From Ruminococcus flavefaciens ND2009 (GTDB taxonomy: Bacteria > Bacillota > Clostridia > Oscillospirales > Ruminococcaceae): a DNA stretch of 64,000 nucleotides. The notes below the pieces were generated by a model. The model worked only from the letters and a program-made list of their open reading frames with translations, made no database searches and was not told where the DNA came from. The position numbers were made by a program, and so were the translations under genes. Below, one piece after another: positions 24,885 to 32,866 of the stretch; within the stretch, counting starts at the first letter, position 1; each line of letters begins with the position of its first letter. The stretch covers positions 199,178-263,177 of the forward strand of contig NZ_KK211349.1 of NCBI RefSeq assembly GCF_000621785.1. Direction: 5' to 3'.

Positions 24885-25823
24885 ATGAAAGCAAGATTTC
24901 ACCTCCCGGGTATAGCTACTCATTTCAAGTTCAACCTCATTTTCGTCACGGTGCTGGAGCAGTATCCCCAGTACTTCCGCGATTTCGAGATAGCCTCCTT
25001 CTACGGAGCCTTCCCTCAGTCCATATGGAACGGCGGAAGGACCCAGGAGGGCTTATGCGACAAGAGGTTCGTGAAAATGGTGCTGAAGGAGTTCAACGAC
25101 AGGGGCATACCCGTCCGCTTCACCTTCACCAATCCCGCTCTTGAAAAGAAACACCTCAACGATAAGTTCTGCAATATGGTCATGAGCCTTGCGGACAACG
25201 GTCTCAATGAGGCTATCGTGGTGTCTCCCATTCTGGAGGAGTATATCCGCAAAAACTTCCCCAATTTCAAGCTGACCAGCTCCACCTGCAAGCGCCTTGA
25301 CGACGGGGAAAGACTTGCCGCAGAGCTGGAAAAGGATTACAGCATAGTTGTGGTGGACTACGACCTGAACAACAAATTCGACATACTTGAAAAGCTCCCT
25401 CACAAGGAGAAGTGCGAGTTTCTGGTGAACTCCAACTGCCGCCCAGCCTGTCCCAACAGGAAGCAGCATTACTACAACGTGGGCGTTCAGCAGATAAACT
25501 ACGCCAACCATATGCGCAAGTATCCCGACAAGCCCTATGACCCCATTATCTTCGGTGACGGCGCCAACCAGAACTGTCCCTTCTTCACAAGAAATCTCTT
25601 TGAGATAAGGGACCTGAGCACAAATATCAAGCCCGCCGATATATGGGATAAGTACCTCCCCATGGGCTTCAATCAGTTCAAGATAGAGGGCAGGACAGCC
25701 TGGCTGTTCAACCTCATCGAGACCTACGTATACTATCTGGCAAAGCCTGAATTCGCCGATATAGCAAGATATACCCTCATCGACTTCTGCAATGAGAACG
25801 ACGTTCTTTCAGTAAACGAATAA
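24885..25823 (+). CDS. Cys-rich protein with peptidase U32-like motifs, paralogue 4 of 4
   Basis: A 312-residue paralogue (MKARFHLPGI start; IASFYGAFPQSIWNGGR; FKLTSSTCKRLD; LVNSNCRPACPNR; QNCPFFTR; MGFNQFKIEGRTA). It differs from the others in losing the late KPECRDEAR cysteine (KPEFADIAR here) and in having LVN before the CxPxC site, the form more typical of U32 relatives. The ATG at 24885, 12 bp after copy 3 and behind AAGGGGTGG, is preferred to a GTG at 24876 lying inside that site. The esterase-like gene follows after 15 bp. Confidence 0.84.
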   Translation: MKARFHLPGIATHFKFNLIFVTVLEQYPQYFRDFEIASFYGAFPQSIWNGGRTQEGLCDKRFVKMVLKEFNDRGIPVRFTFTNPALEKKHLNDKFCNMVMSLADNGLNEAIVVSPILEEYIRKNFPNFKLTSSTCKRLDDGERLAAELEKDYSIVVVDYDLNNKFDILEKLPHKEKCEFLVNSNCRPACPNRKQHYYNVGVQQINYANHMRKYPDKPYDPIIFGDGANQNCPFFTRNLFEIRDLSTNIKPADIWDKYLPMGFNQFKIEGRTAWLFNLIETYVYYLAKPEFADIARYTLIDFCNENDVLSVNE

Positions 25824-25838
25824 GGAGATTTTCACATA

Positions 25839-27353
25839 ATGAAAGCTGCTGCTGTATTCAGTGACAACATGGTGCTGCAAAGAGAGCGGTACGTCCGTAT
25901 CTTCGGCACCTGCACCAACAACGAGAAGGTCATAACCGTCTCCGTGCCCGAGCTGCTCATATCCGTGAGAGCCATTATAAAAAATGGCAGGTGGGAAGCG
26001 CTGCTGCCCCCTATGACGGAGTGCAGCAAATGTACCCTTGAGATAGCCTGCGGCGCCATCAGGAAGGTGTTCCGCAATGTGGCTATAGGAGAGGTCTGGC
26101 TGGCGGGCGGTCAGTCCAACATGGAGTTTGAGCTGCGCAACGATAAAAACGGCGTCCGCGAGCTGGTAAGCTGCGGCGAGGAGGACGTGAGATATTACTA
26201 CACGCCCAAGTGCGCCATGCCCGAGGACATAGAAGATGCCGAAAAGAATACAGGCTGGAGCCTGCCCTCTGCGGATAATTCCGCAGCATGGTCTGCGGCA
26301 GGCTACTACTTCGCAAAGGAGCTGAGCCGCAGATTTGGCGTCACCGTGGGCATCATAGGCTGCAACTGGGGCGGCACCTCCGCCTCTGCCTGGATGAGCC
26401 GCGAATACCTTGAACAGGACAGCCGCCTCCGCCCTTATGTGGAGGACTACGACAAGGCTGTAAAGGGCAAGTCCCGCAAGAAGATGATAGCCGAGTATGA
26501 CGAATATGCGGCATACCAGGAGGGCTGGGAGCAGCGTGTGGCTGCCTGCTACGCAGAAAAGCCCGATATTGAGTGGCCCGACCTGCTTGCAGAATGCGGC
26601 GAGAACAGGTACCCGGGTCCCATGGGCATAAAAAATCCCATGCGACCCTGCGGTCTCTATGAGACCATGGTGAGCAGAATAGCTCCCTATACGCTCCGGG
26701 GCGTGCTCTGGTATCAGGGCGAGTCTGATGACCACCGACCGCAGACCTACTATACGCTACTGAAAGCTCTTATCGAGAACTGGCGCCGCGACTGGAAGGA
26801 TGATGAGCTGCCCTTCGTAATGGTACAGCTCCCCATGTTCAGGTATAAGGACGATCCCGACACAAAGAGCTGGGCGCTCATAAGAGAAGCGCAGGAAAAG
26901 ATCTTCCGCACCGTGAAGAACACGGGTCTGGCAGTCTGCCTTGACTGCGGAGAATTCAACAATATCCACCCCACCGACAAGGAGCCCATAGGCCACAGGC
27001 TCTACCTTCAGGCAATGAGCGAGATCTATTCTCAGATGAGCAGGAGCGAGTCACTGCCGCCTATGTATGACGGCTTCGAGATAAGAGGAAGCGCCATGCT
27101 CATACACCTTGCCAATGTGGGAAAGGGTCTGGGCGGAAAGGACGAGCACTGCCTTGAGGGCTTCGAGCTGGCAGGCAGCGACGGCAAATTCTATCCTGCA
27201 CAGGCAAGGGTGGCTCTGCCCTATATAGAGCTGAGCTGCGATAAGGTGAAAGCCCCTGCCGCAGCCCGTTTCAAGTGGACAAACTATGCGGACGTAGGGC
27301 TTTTCGGAGTCAACGGGCTCCCTCTCGCACCCTTCCGCACCTATACCGACTAA
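25839..27353 (+). CDS. Sialate O-acetylesterase-like SGNH carbohydrate esterase
   Basis: A 504-residue esterase of the sialate-O-acetylesterase/SASA type. The nucleophile Ser lies in AGGQSNME (about residue 91), a second family block is GVLWYQGESD, and the late NNIHPTDK supplies the catalytic His. VFSDNMVLQRE at the N-terminus is also characteristic. There is no signal peptide, so it acts in the cytoplasm, unlike many family members that are exported. AAGGAG lies upstream of the ATG. It sits directly behind the four-paralogue array and 18 bp before coaX. Substrates would be O-acetylated sugars or glycoconjugates; the specific one is unknown. Confidence 0.9.
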   Translation: MKAAAVFSDNMVLQRERYVRIFGTCTNNEKVITVSVPELLISVRAIIKNGRWEALLPPMTECSKCTLEIACGAIRKVFRNVAIGEVWLAGGQSNMEFELRNDKNGVRELVSCGEEDVRYYYTPKCAMPEDIEDAEKNTGWSLPSADNSAAWSAAGYYFAKELSRRFGVTVGIIGCNWGGTSASAWMSREYLEQDSRLRPYVEDYDKAVKGKSRKKMIAEYDEYAAYQEGWEQRVAACYAEKPDIEWPDLLAECGENRYPGPMGIKNPMRPCGLYETMVSRIAPYTLRGVLWYQGESDDHRPQTYYTLLKALIENWRRDWKDDELPFVMVQLPMFRYKDDPDTKSWALIREAQEKIFRTVKNTGLAVCLDCGEFNNIHPTDKEPIGHRLYLQAMSEIYSQMSRSESLPPMYDGFEIRGSAMLIHLANVGKGLGGKDEHCLEGFELAGSDGKFYPAQARVALPYIELSCDKVKAPAAARFKWTNYADVGLFGVNGLPLAPFRTYTD

Positions 27354-27371
27354 TTATTCAGGAGGAAAACA

Positions 27372-28142
27372 ATGCTTTTAGCAGTAGATATCGGAAATAC
27401 CAACATCGTTTTCGGCTGTGTTGACGACAAGGACGAGGTGGTCCTCTTCGAGAGGATCAGCACAAACCACAACGCCACAGCCGCAGAATACGCTGTACTT
27501 ATCAAGACTATCCTGGAGATGAACAGCTTCAACGTCTCTGACATAGATGACGCCATTATGTCATCGGTAGTGCCCTCTGTGACCAATACCGTCAAAGAGG
27601 CTGTCCGCAAGCTCTTCGGAGTTGACGTAATGATGGCAGGTCCCGGAGTAAAAACGGGACTCAATATCCTGATCGACAACCCTGCACAGCTGGGAAGCGA
27701 TCAGGCTGTGGACGCTGTTGCGGCTATAAACCAGTATCCCGTTCCCCTCATCATCATTGATATGGGAACCGCCACAACTCTCTCTGTTGTTGACAGCAAG
27801 AAGAACTACCGCGGCGGACTTATCCTCACGGGCATGAAGGTAGCTGCCGACGCTCTCACAGCAAGAACAGCACAGCTCCCCAAGGTGAATTTTGAGGTGC
27901 CGCCCCATGTTATCGGCACAAACACCATCGACTGCCTCAAAAGCGGCATACTCTACTCCAACGCCAGCGCCCTTGACGGCATAATCGACCGCATAGAGGA
28001 CGAGCTGGGCGAGAAGTGCACAGCAGTGGCAACAGGCGGACTTTCAGAGCTGGTAGTTCCCCTTTGCAGGAGAAAGATAATACTTGACAACAACCTCCTC
28101 ATAAAGGGTCTGGCTATAATCTACAGGAAGAACAAGAAGTGA
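27372..28142 (+). CDS. coaX: Type III pantothenate kinase CoaX
   Basis: A 256-residue enzyme catalysing the first step of coenzyme A synthesis. The ASKHA phosphate motif LLAVDIGNTNIVFG begins the protein. GPGVKTGL, the GSDQAVD block (usually GADR) and IIDMGTATTLSVV follow, all family motifs with the catalytic Asp in place. Length is normal. AGGAGG precedes the ATG. It is in the same co-directional cluster as the esterase, with an 18-bp gap, but is probably there by operon sharing rather than function. Confidence 0.96.
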   Translation: MLLAVDIGNTNIVFGCVDDKDEVVLFERISTNHNATAAEYAVLIKTILEMNSFNVSDIDDAIMSSVVPSVTNTVKEAVRKLFGVDVMMAGPGVKTGLNILIDNPAQLGSDQAVDAVAAINQYPVPLIIIDMGTATTLSVVDSKKNYRGGLILTGMKVAADALTARTAQLPKVNFEVPPHVIGTNTIDCLKSGILYSNASALDGIIDRIEDELGEKCTAVATGGLSELVVPLCRRKIILDNNLLIKGLAIIYRKNKK

Positions 28143-28160
28143 TGTTAAAGCCCTTAGCCT

Positions 28161-28174
28161 TAAATCATAATTTA
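28161..28174. repeat. Solitary MITE terminal repeat
   Basis: TAAATCATAATTTA, identical to the 300-bp element's end, lies alone in the coaX-HIT gap. A weak TTAAAT/TATAAT promoter overlaps it. Another near-copy is at 46476-46489. These may be remnants of excised elements. Confidence 0.5.
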
Positions 28175-28214
28175 GCTTTGCTATAATTATTACTATATTT
28201 TTCGGAGGACTATC

Positions 28215-28679
28215 ATGTGTCTGATATGCGACAGGATAGAAATGATAAAAAATGGAGAAAATCCCTATTTTGTGAAGGAGCTTGAAACGGGATATGTGGT
28301 AATCGGCGATAACCAGCATTTCCACGGCTATTCCCTCTTTCTTTACAAACACCACGGAGACAAGACGGAGCTTTTCCATCTGGAGCCTGCAGAGAGAGCA
28401 AAGTTCCTTGAGGAGATGTCTGTTGTTGCGGAAGCTGTGTCAAAGGCTTTCGGAGCTGAGAAGATGAACTATGAGCTGCTTGGCATGGGTGACGCTCATC
28501 TTCACTGGCATCTGTACCCGAGAGTCAGCGGTGACATCGGTAACTACGGAAACAATGGCAAGGGACCTGTCTGGTGGTATCCTATGGAGAAGATGTACTC
28601 CGATGAAAACAGACCAGGTGAGGAGCAGCTTGAAAACATGAAAAAGAAGCTCCTTGATGAACTTGAGAAATTGCTGTGA
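28215..28679 (+). CDS. HIT family protein
   Basis: A 154-residue histidine-triad nucleotide-binding protein. The HxHxH motif is His95, His97 and His99 in DAHLHWHLYPR. The N-terminal CLIC pair, as in small zinc-binding HIT proteins, and the WWYPMEKMY insert near the end are visible. It would hydrolyse nucleoside phosphoramidates or dinucleotides, but the substrate is unknown. CGGAGG precedes the ATG. A terminator at 28697 closes the plus-strand cluster. Confidence 0.92.
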   Translation: MCLICDRIEMIKNGENPYFVKELETGYVVIGDNQHFHGYSLFLYKHHGDKTELFHLEPAERAKFLEEMSVVAEAVSKAFGAEKMNYELLGMGDAHLHWHLYPRVSGDIGNYGNNGKGPVWWYPMEKMYSDENRPGEEQLENMKKKLLDELEKLL

Positions 28680-28696
28680 TACAGCAGACGAATAAG

Positions 28697-28735
28697 AAGC
28701 CCCGAAGCGCTTTGAAACGCCTCGGGGCTTTATTT
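28697..28735. terminator. Bidirectional terminator (CCCCGAAG family)
   Basis: AAGCCCCGAAGCG pairs with CGCCTCGGGGCTT around TTTGAAA, with T-rich flank on the plus strand. It sits between convergent HIT and M23 genes. Confidence 0.88.
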
Positions 28736-28738
28736 ATG

Positions 28739-30508
28739 TCAGTTTTTATCCTTTTTCTTGTCCTCTTCCTTCTTCTTGTCAGCCTCTGTGTTGAAGCTGT
28801 TGGTGGTGTTGAGGAAGAGTGCCGGGTCAAGGCATATTCCCAGGTGCCTTACCTCGAAGTGGCAGTGTGAGCCGAAGGAATTACCCGTATTGCCCACAAG
28901 TCCGATGAGCTGTCCGCGGGAGACGTACTGTCCGTCCTGGACAAGCACCTCACACATATGGCCGTAAACGGTCTGGTATTCGTCGGTATGGCCTATCTGA
29001 ACGAAATAGCCGTAGCCGCCTGTGTTCCAGCCTGCGGAGACTACCTCTCCGTCGGCAGCGGCATATATCTCCGTACCTGTTGAAGCTGCAATGTCCATAC
29101 CCTTGTGGTTCCTCTCGCCGCCGAAGCCGTCGCTTACCCAGCCGCCGTCAACAGGCCATGCGAACTCGCCGGAGCCAGTCAGTATAGTATCGGGGCTGTC
29201 AGGTCTTGCGGCGTAGATACCTATGCCTATCTTCTCGACCACAGGCTCCTTGGTTATCTTGCTGCTTATGGTCTTGCGTGAGTACTCCTTGCCGTCAACG
29301 TAGGTTATCTCGATATGGCTGGTCTTTTCGCCTCGTCTGCCCGCTACAAGTGTGTCCCTTACGCCCACGTTAAGGGCGCTGGTCTCAACCTCAACAGTCT
29401 CATAGTCAAGGAAGGTAACAGGGTCCATTTCGCGGACATACTGTATGGGAAGGTAGCTTTCGGTCTCGATTACGTTTACTATCATGCCCTTGCTGCACTT
29501 CTTGGTAATGCCCTCGTTGAGCTCCTCAAGCTTGTCGAGGTCCATATTGTACTTCTGGGCAATGGTAACGGCAGTATCGCCCTTCTGAGCGATATATACA
29601 GCCTTTTTCTCCTTTGAGGATGTAAGCAGGTCTATGGCAGCCTGTTTGTCCATAACGCTGCTTGCAAGGTAGATACCGTGTGAATACTCGATATTGTTCT
29701 TGTAGGAAATATCCTTTACCACGCCGTCAACGCGGTAGTTGAGTATCCTCTCGTTGAGGGCGTCCTGGACGGGGTCCTTATCGGTAACAGCGCCTATGAA
29801 CTTTCCGTCGATGTAGATACCGTAAGCCTCTGTGAGAGCCTCATCGGAGGCGGCAAGCATTTCGTTTGCCAGCTGTGACGATGAGATTATCTTGTCATTT
29901 TCGTTTATGATACGCAGCGAATACTTTGCGGAAAGGTCTATGTTCTCCTGGCTGTCGGCATAGGCTATTCTCTGCTGTACCTCCTGCTCGGCAGCCTCAA
30001 AGTCTGCCTCGGCGGTTATCATGCCTATCTCTCTGCCGTTGTACTCCACGCTTAGACCGTATTCAAGTCCCGAACCGTAGCGGATAATACCTATCAGAAA
30101 GGCTACGGACACCACAGGGAGTATATAGTTGAAGGCGGTATAGAACACGCCGTCCTCGCCGAAAAGATACGAGCACCAGAACTCCAGCAGCGCCTTGTTG
30201 TACTCGGGCTTGCCTGCTTTTTTCGCTCGCATGACCTTTTTCTGCATATCCTTGTTTATATTGAATCGGTTCCTCAGGGGAGAGGTCAGCTCCCTGAGCA
30301 GCCAAAGGAGCGCTTTAAGCAGCGATACGGCAAGCTCAAGCAGCTCTGAGAGTATGAGCTTGACGCCCTTGACAAGTCCCAGAAGCAGGGCAGCGCCCAC
30401 CTTCACGGAGAAGTGGCCCACTCTTGCGAAGAAGTTCAGCTTCTCACCGCCGGCAGCAGGTACAATATCACCTGTTTCCGCGGAAAAGTCCTGATTTTCC
30501 GTATCCAT
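28739..30508 (-). CDS. M23 family metallopeptidase with LysM and G5 domains
   Basis: A 589-residue membrane-anchored cell-wall hydrolase. A hydrophobic N-terminal stretch (about 30-75) and a second membrane segment (about 130-150) anchor it. A LysM domain (YIAQKGDTAVTIAQKYNMDLDKLEELN) and a G5 domain (about 365-445) precede the lysostaphin-like M23 domain. The zinc ligands are visible as HKGMD and the HCH of GSHCHFEVRH. A Lys/Glu tail ends the protein. The ATG at 30508 is preferred to one at 30526 that overlaps the AAAGGAG site. It is monocistronic with a consensus-like promoter. Confidence 0.93.
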   Translation of the reverse strand: MDTENQDFSAETGDIVPAAGGEKLNFFARVGHFSVKVGAALLLGLVKGVKLILSELLELAVSLLKALLWLLRELTSPLRNRFNINKDMQKKVMRAKKAGKPEYNKALLEFWCSYLFGEDGVFYTAFNYILPVVSVAFLIGIIRYGSGLEYGLSVEYNGREIGMITAEADFEAAEQEVQQRIAYADSQENIDLSAKYSLRIINENDKIISSSQLANEMLAASDEALTEAYGIYIDGKFIGAVTDKDPVQDALNERILNYRVDGVVKDISYKNNIEYSHGIYLASSVMDKQAAIDLLTSSKEKKAVYIAQKGDTAVTIAQKYNMDLDKLEELNEGITKKCSKGMIVNVIETESYLPIQYVREMDPVTFLDYETVEVETSALNVGVRDTLVAGRRGEKTSHIEITYVDGKEYSRKTISSKITKEPVVEKIGIGIYAARPDSPDTILTGSGEFAWPVDGGWVSDGFGGERNHKGMDIAASTGTEIYAAADGEVVSAGWNTGGYGYFVQIGHTDEYQTVYGHMCEVLVQDGQYVSRGQLIGLVGNTGNSFGSHCHFEVRHLGICLDPALFLNTTNSFNTEADKKKEEDKKKDKN

Positions 30509-30573
30509 GACAACAGCTCCTTTCATTCATGATAATATATGTTCCCGGCTCATGCCAAAGAACAGCACTATTT

Positions 30574-30602
30574 ATTATAACATATTTTAAATAAAATATC
30601 AA
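30574..30602 (-). promoter_or_regulatory. Sigma-A promoter of the M23 peptidase gene
   Basis: On the minus strand TTGATA (30597-30602), 17-bp spacer, TATAAT (30574-30579). Confidence 0.82.
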
Positions 30603-30641
30603 GTGAAAGTTTAGTGATGGGGGGAGTGCTCAGTTATCAGT

Positions 30642-30665
30642 AAGGGCGGATAAGTATCCGCCCTT
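30642..30665 (-). other. Hairpin downstream of luxS
   Basis: AAGGGCGGATA and TATCCGCCCTT form an 11-bp perfect stem 54 bp beyond the luxS stop. It lacks a T-run on the minus strand, so it may be a processing or weak termination site. Confidence 0.5.
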
Positions 30666-30718
30666 GTTCCATTTATCGTTTATACTTTGCAGGGAATGCG
30701 CCCCCTGCCGCTGTATGC

Positions 30719-31192
30719 TCAGTTCTTGTCGAAGTGCCAGGAATAGTCCAGCATCTCAACTGTGTAGTCCTGAAGCTTCTCCAGAAGGGGCACAACGTCC
30801 TTCTTTGCGGAAGCAAGGTCGTGCTCGCGGTAGTTTCCGCACTCCACCTCTGTGCAGCCGGGTATCTCGTCGTTGTAATCCCTGATGAAGGTGTAAGCGT
30901 CACGCACCAGCTTTATGGCGTTTTCGTGGGAAAGTCCCCTTGTGAGCAGATAAAATCCCGTGCGGCAGCCCATGGGTCCCACATAGACGATGTTCTTGCC
31001 GAACTCTGAGTTTCTTGCAAATGTGGCGAAAAGGTGCTCGATGGTGTGCATGGAGGGAGTCTCCAGATATACGCCGCCGTTGGGCTTCACCATGCGGACG
31101 TCGTATGTAACGATGTCATCGTCGATACGGGATATGTACATACCTACGCTGAATTTTGTGTGGTCTACCTGAAAGCTTGCTATCTTTTCCAT
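30719..31192 (-). CDS. luxS: S-ribosylhomocysteine lyase LuxS
   Basis: A 157-residue metalloenzyme that splits S-ribosylhomocysteine into homocysteine and the AI-2 precursor DPD. The metal site is HTIEH (about 49-53) plus the Cys in CTEVECGNYREHDL, and the catalytic Cys is in GPMGCRTGFYL. Length is typical. The start overlaps the RluA gene by 13 bases. Its role may be methyl-cycle recycling, AI-2 signalling or both. Confidence 0.97.
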   Translation of the reverse strand: MEKIASFQVDHTKFSVGMYISRIDDDIVTYDVRMVKPNGGVYLETPSMHTIEHLFATFARNSEFGKNIVYVGPMGCRTGFYLLTRGLSHENAIKLVRDAYTFIRDYNDEIPGCTEVECGNYREHDLASAKKDVVPLLEKLQDYTVEMLDYSWHFDKN

Positions 31193-32046
31193 ATTATACC
31201 TCCTGTTGGAAACAATGCTTTTATATCCCCGGGAAGCTCCGAGGAAACTGTTATGGGCTCACCTGTCAGCGGGTCTTTGAAGCTGAGCCTGCCGCAGTGG
31301 AGAGCCTGTCTTGATATATCATCACGGAGCCCGCCGTAGAGGTCGTCCCCTGCGAGGGGAGCTCCGATATGAGCAAAATGCACCCTTATCTGGTGGGTAC
31401 GTCCCGTTTCAAGGTCTATCTCCGCAAGGGAGTACCTTTCGCTGCCAAGCAGCTTAGTGTAGTGAGTCACGGCGCGCTGACCGTCCTCACGGACACATCG
31501 CAGGATTATGGACTCTCTCTCCCTTGCTATGGGAGCGTCGATGGTGCCCCTTTCGGGGATATTCCCGTGAACAGCCGCATAGTAGACCTTTTTGCAGCTT
31601 CCCTGGAGAAGCTTTGCCGCAAGAGCGTCCTTAGCGATCATACACAGCCCTGAGGTATCACGGTCCAGCCTGTTCACAGGTCGGAAGGTGAGCCCGGGAT
31701 AGCGGTGGGCGAAGAAATTGCCCAGGGTGTCCCCCTGATGCTTTACCGAGGGGTGGACGGGCATACCGCAGGGCTTGTCGAACACCACAAGGCTCTCATT
31801 CTCAAAAGCTATGGGCACATTGAGAGCACCATTGGGCTCAAGGAAGCTGTCGTCCTCAAGGGCGAGGACTATGACATCGCCCCTGTTCACGGTGTCTATG
31901 CTGCGGACGGTCTCGCCGCCGCGGGTCATACCGCCCTCCACACGTTTAAGCCTTGTCAGCAGCCGCCTTGACACGCCTTTTTTTACGAGAAATTTTTCCA
32001 GCGTCACGGGCTTTTCGCTGTCCACCGTCAGCTCTATCCGTTTCAA
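31180..32046 (-). CDS. RluA family pseudouridine synthase
   Basis: A 288-residue RNA-modifying enzyme. An S4-like N-terminal domain (VTLEKFLVKKGVSRRLLTRLKR) precedes the synthase core, with the catalytic Asp in RPVNRLDRDTSGL and the family segment DLETGRTHQIRVHFAHIGAPLAGDDLYGG. The start is TTG (32044-32046) with a strong GGGAGGA site 8 bases upstream, both inside the upstream gene. It overlaps the 3' end of the membrane-protein gene by 101 bp and the luxS start by 13 bp, so the cluster is tightly coupled. Target RNA is unknown. Confidence 0.93.
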   Translation of the reverse strand: MKRIELTVDSEKPVTLEKFLVKKGVSRRLLTRLKRVEGGMTRGGETVRSIDTVNRGDVIVLALEDDSFLEPNGALNVPIAFENESLVVFDKPCGMPVHPSVKHQGDTLGNFFAHRYPGLTFRPVNRLDRDTSGLCMIAKDALAAKLLQGSCKKVYYAAVHGNIPERGTIDAPIARERESIILRCVREDGQRAVTHYTKLLGSERYSLAEIDLETGRTHQIRVHFAHIGAPLAGDDLYGGLRDDISRQALHCGRLSFKDPLTGEPITVSSELPGDIKALFPTGGIIWKR

Positions 32047-32812
32047 GATATTCGTCCTCCCTGATGAAAATGTCGATACTCAGCGAAAAAGCGGTCATGA
32101 GCCTCATTAGGGCATAAGGCAGTCCCGCAATGGTCAGCATCTGCGGAAGATATACCGCTAAAAGCCCGAGAAGTACACGCTTTCTGCCCCTCATGAAGCC
32201 TACGGAGCGCATAACTACGCGGAAAGCCGTCAGCTGCGGATACCTTGCCAGCAGAAAGGGCACCGCTGCGAAGCTCAGCTTCAGCGACAGCCACAGCACC
32301 GCCGATACCACACCGAGAAACACCGCATTTGCCGCCAGGAACAGCCCCGTGCCGCGGAGCCTTCCCCTGAGCAGCTCATAGCCCCAGGCTCCGAAGAAGA
32401 TAAGGGGCACCAGTCCCAGCAGCCCTATGGCTCTTGTCCAGAGGGCAGCGGAAATGCTTCGTCTGAGGGTACGCTTGTTGAGGACTGTCCGCGAAAAGGG
32501 CGCTGTCCTCCTGTGTGGGAGCTCTGCGGTGATGAGGTAAAGCCTCTGTGCCGCCCCGTACATCAGCGGAGCCGCCGTCAGCCACCTGAGCAGGGTGCAT
32601 ACTCCCGTAACGGAGAGCTGCACAGCGCTGCTGCCGCTGAAAAGCTCAATGGGCATACTGCCGCCGAAATACAGCAGCAGGCTGAACACCGCCGCCTCAG
32701 CGAAGCGGAAAAACAGCTCTGCCCCCAGGGGAAGCAGGCATATCATCATTGTCCTTGCCCTTCTGCCCTCTAGCAGCCGCCCCGAATAGCGGATAAGCTC
32801 CCTTATCTTCAT
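31946..32812 (-). CDS. Multi-pass membrane protein of unknown function
   Basis: A 288-residue protein with six predicted membrane segments and many arginines in the loops. The last 35 residues are highly charged (TDRADGGQRKARDAGKISRKKRRVKA). The overall pattern (six segments, Arg-rich loops, regulator-like size) resembles DUF975-type integral membrane proteins, but I do not recognise it firmly. Its 3' end overlaps the downstream RluA gene by 101 bp. The ATG at 32812 has no strong ribosome-binding site, only GGAGGCGCAGAT a few bases upstream. Confidence 0.75.
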   Translation of the reverse strand: MKIRELIRYSGRLLEGRRARTMMICLLPLGAELFFRFAEAAVFSLLLYFGGSMPIELFSGSSAVQLSVTGVCTLLRWLTAAPLMYGAAQRLYLITAELPHRRTAPFSRTVLNKRTLRRSISAALWTRAIGLLGLVPLIFFGAWGYELLRGRLRGTGLFLAANAVFLGVVSAVLWLSLKLSFAAVPFLLARYPQLTAFRVVMRSVGFMRGRKRVLLGLLAVYLPQMLTIAGLPYALMRLMTAFSLSIDIFIREDEYLETDRADGGQRKARDAGKISRKKRRVKAAADKA

Positions 32813-32866
32813 ATCTGCGCCTCCGTAAAAATGGTCTTGCAGATATTATTGACGGTCTGAGCCCGA

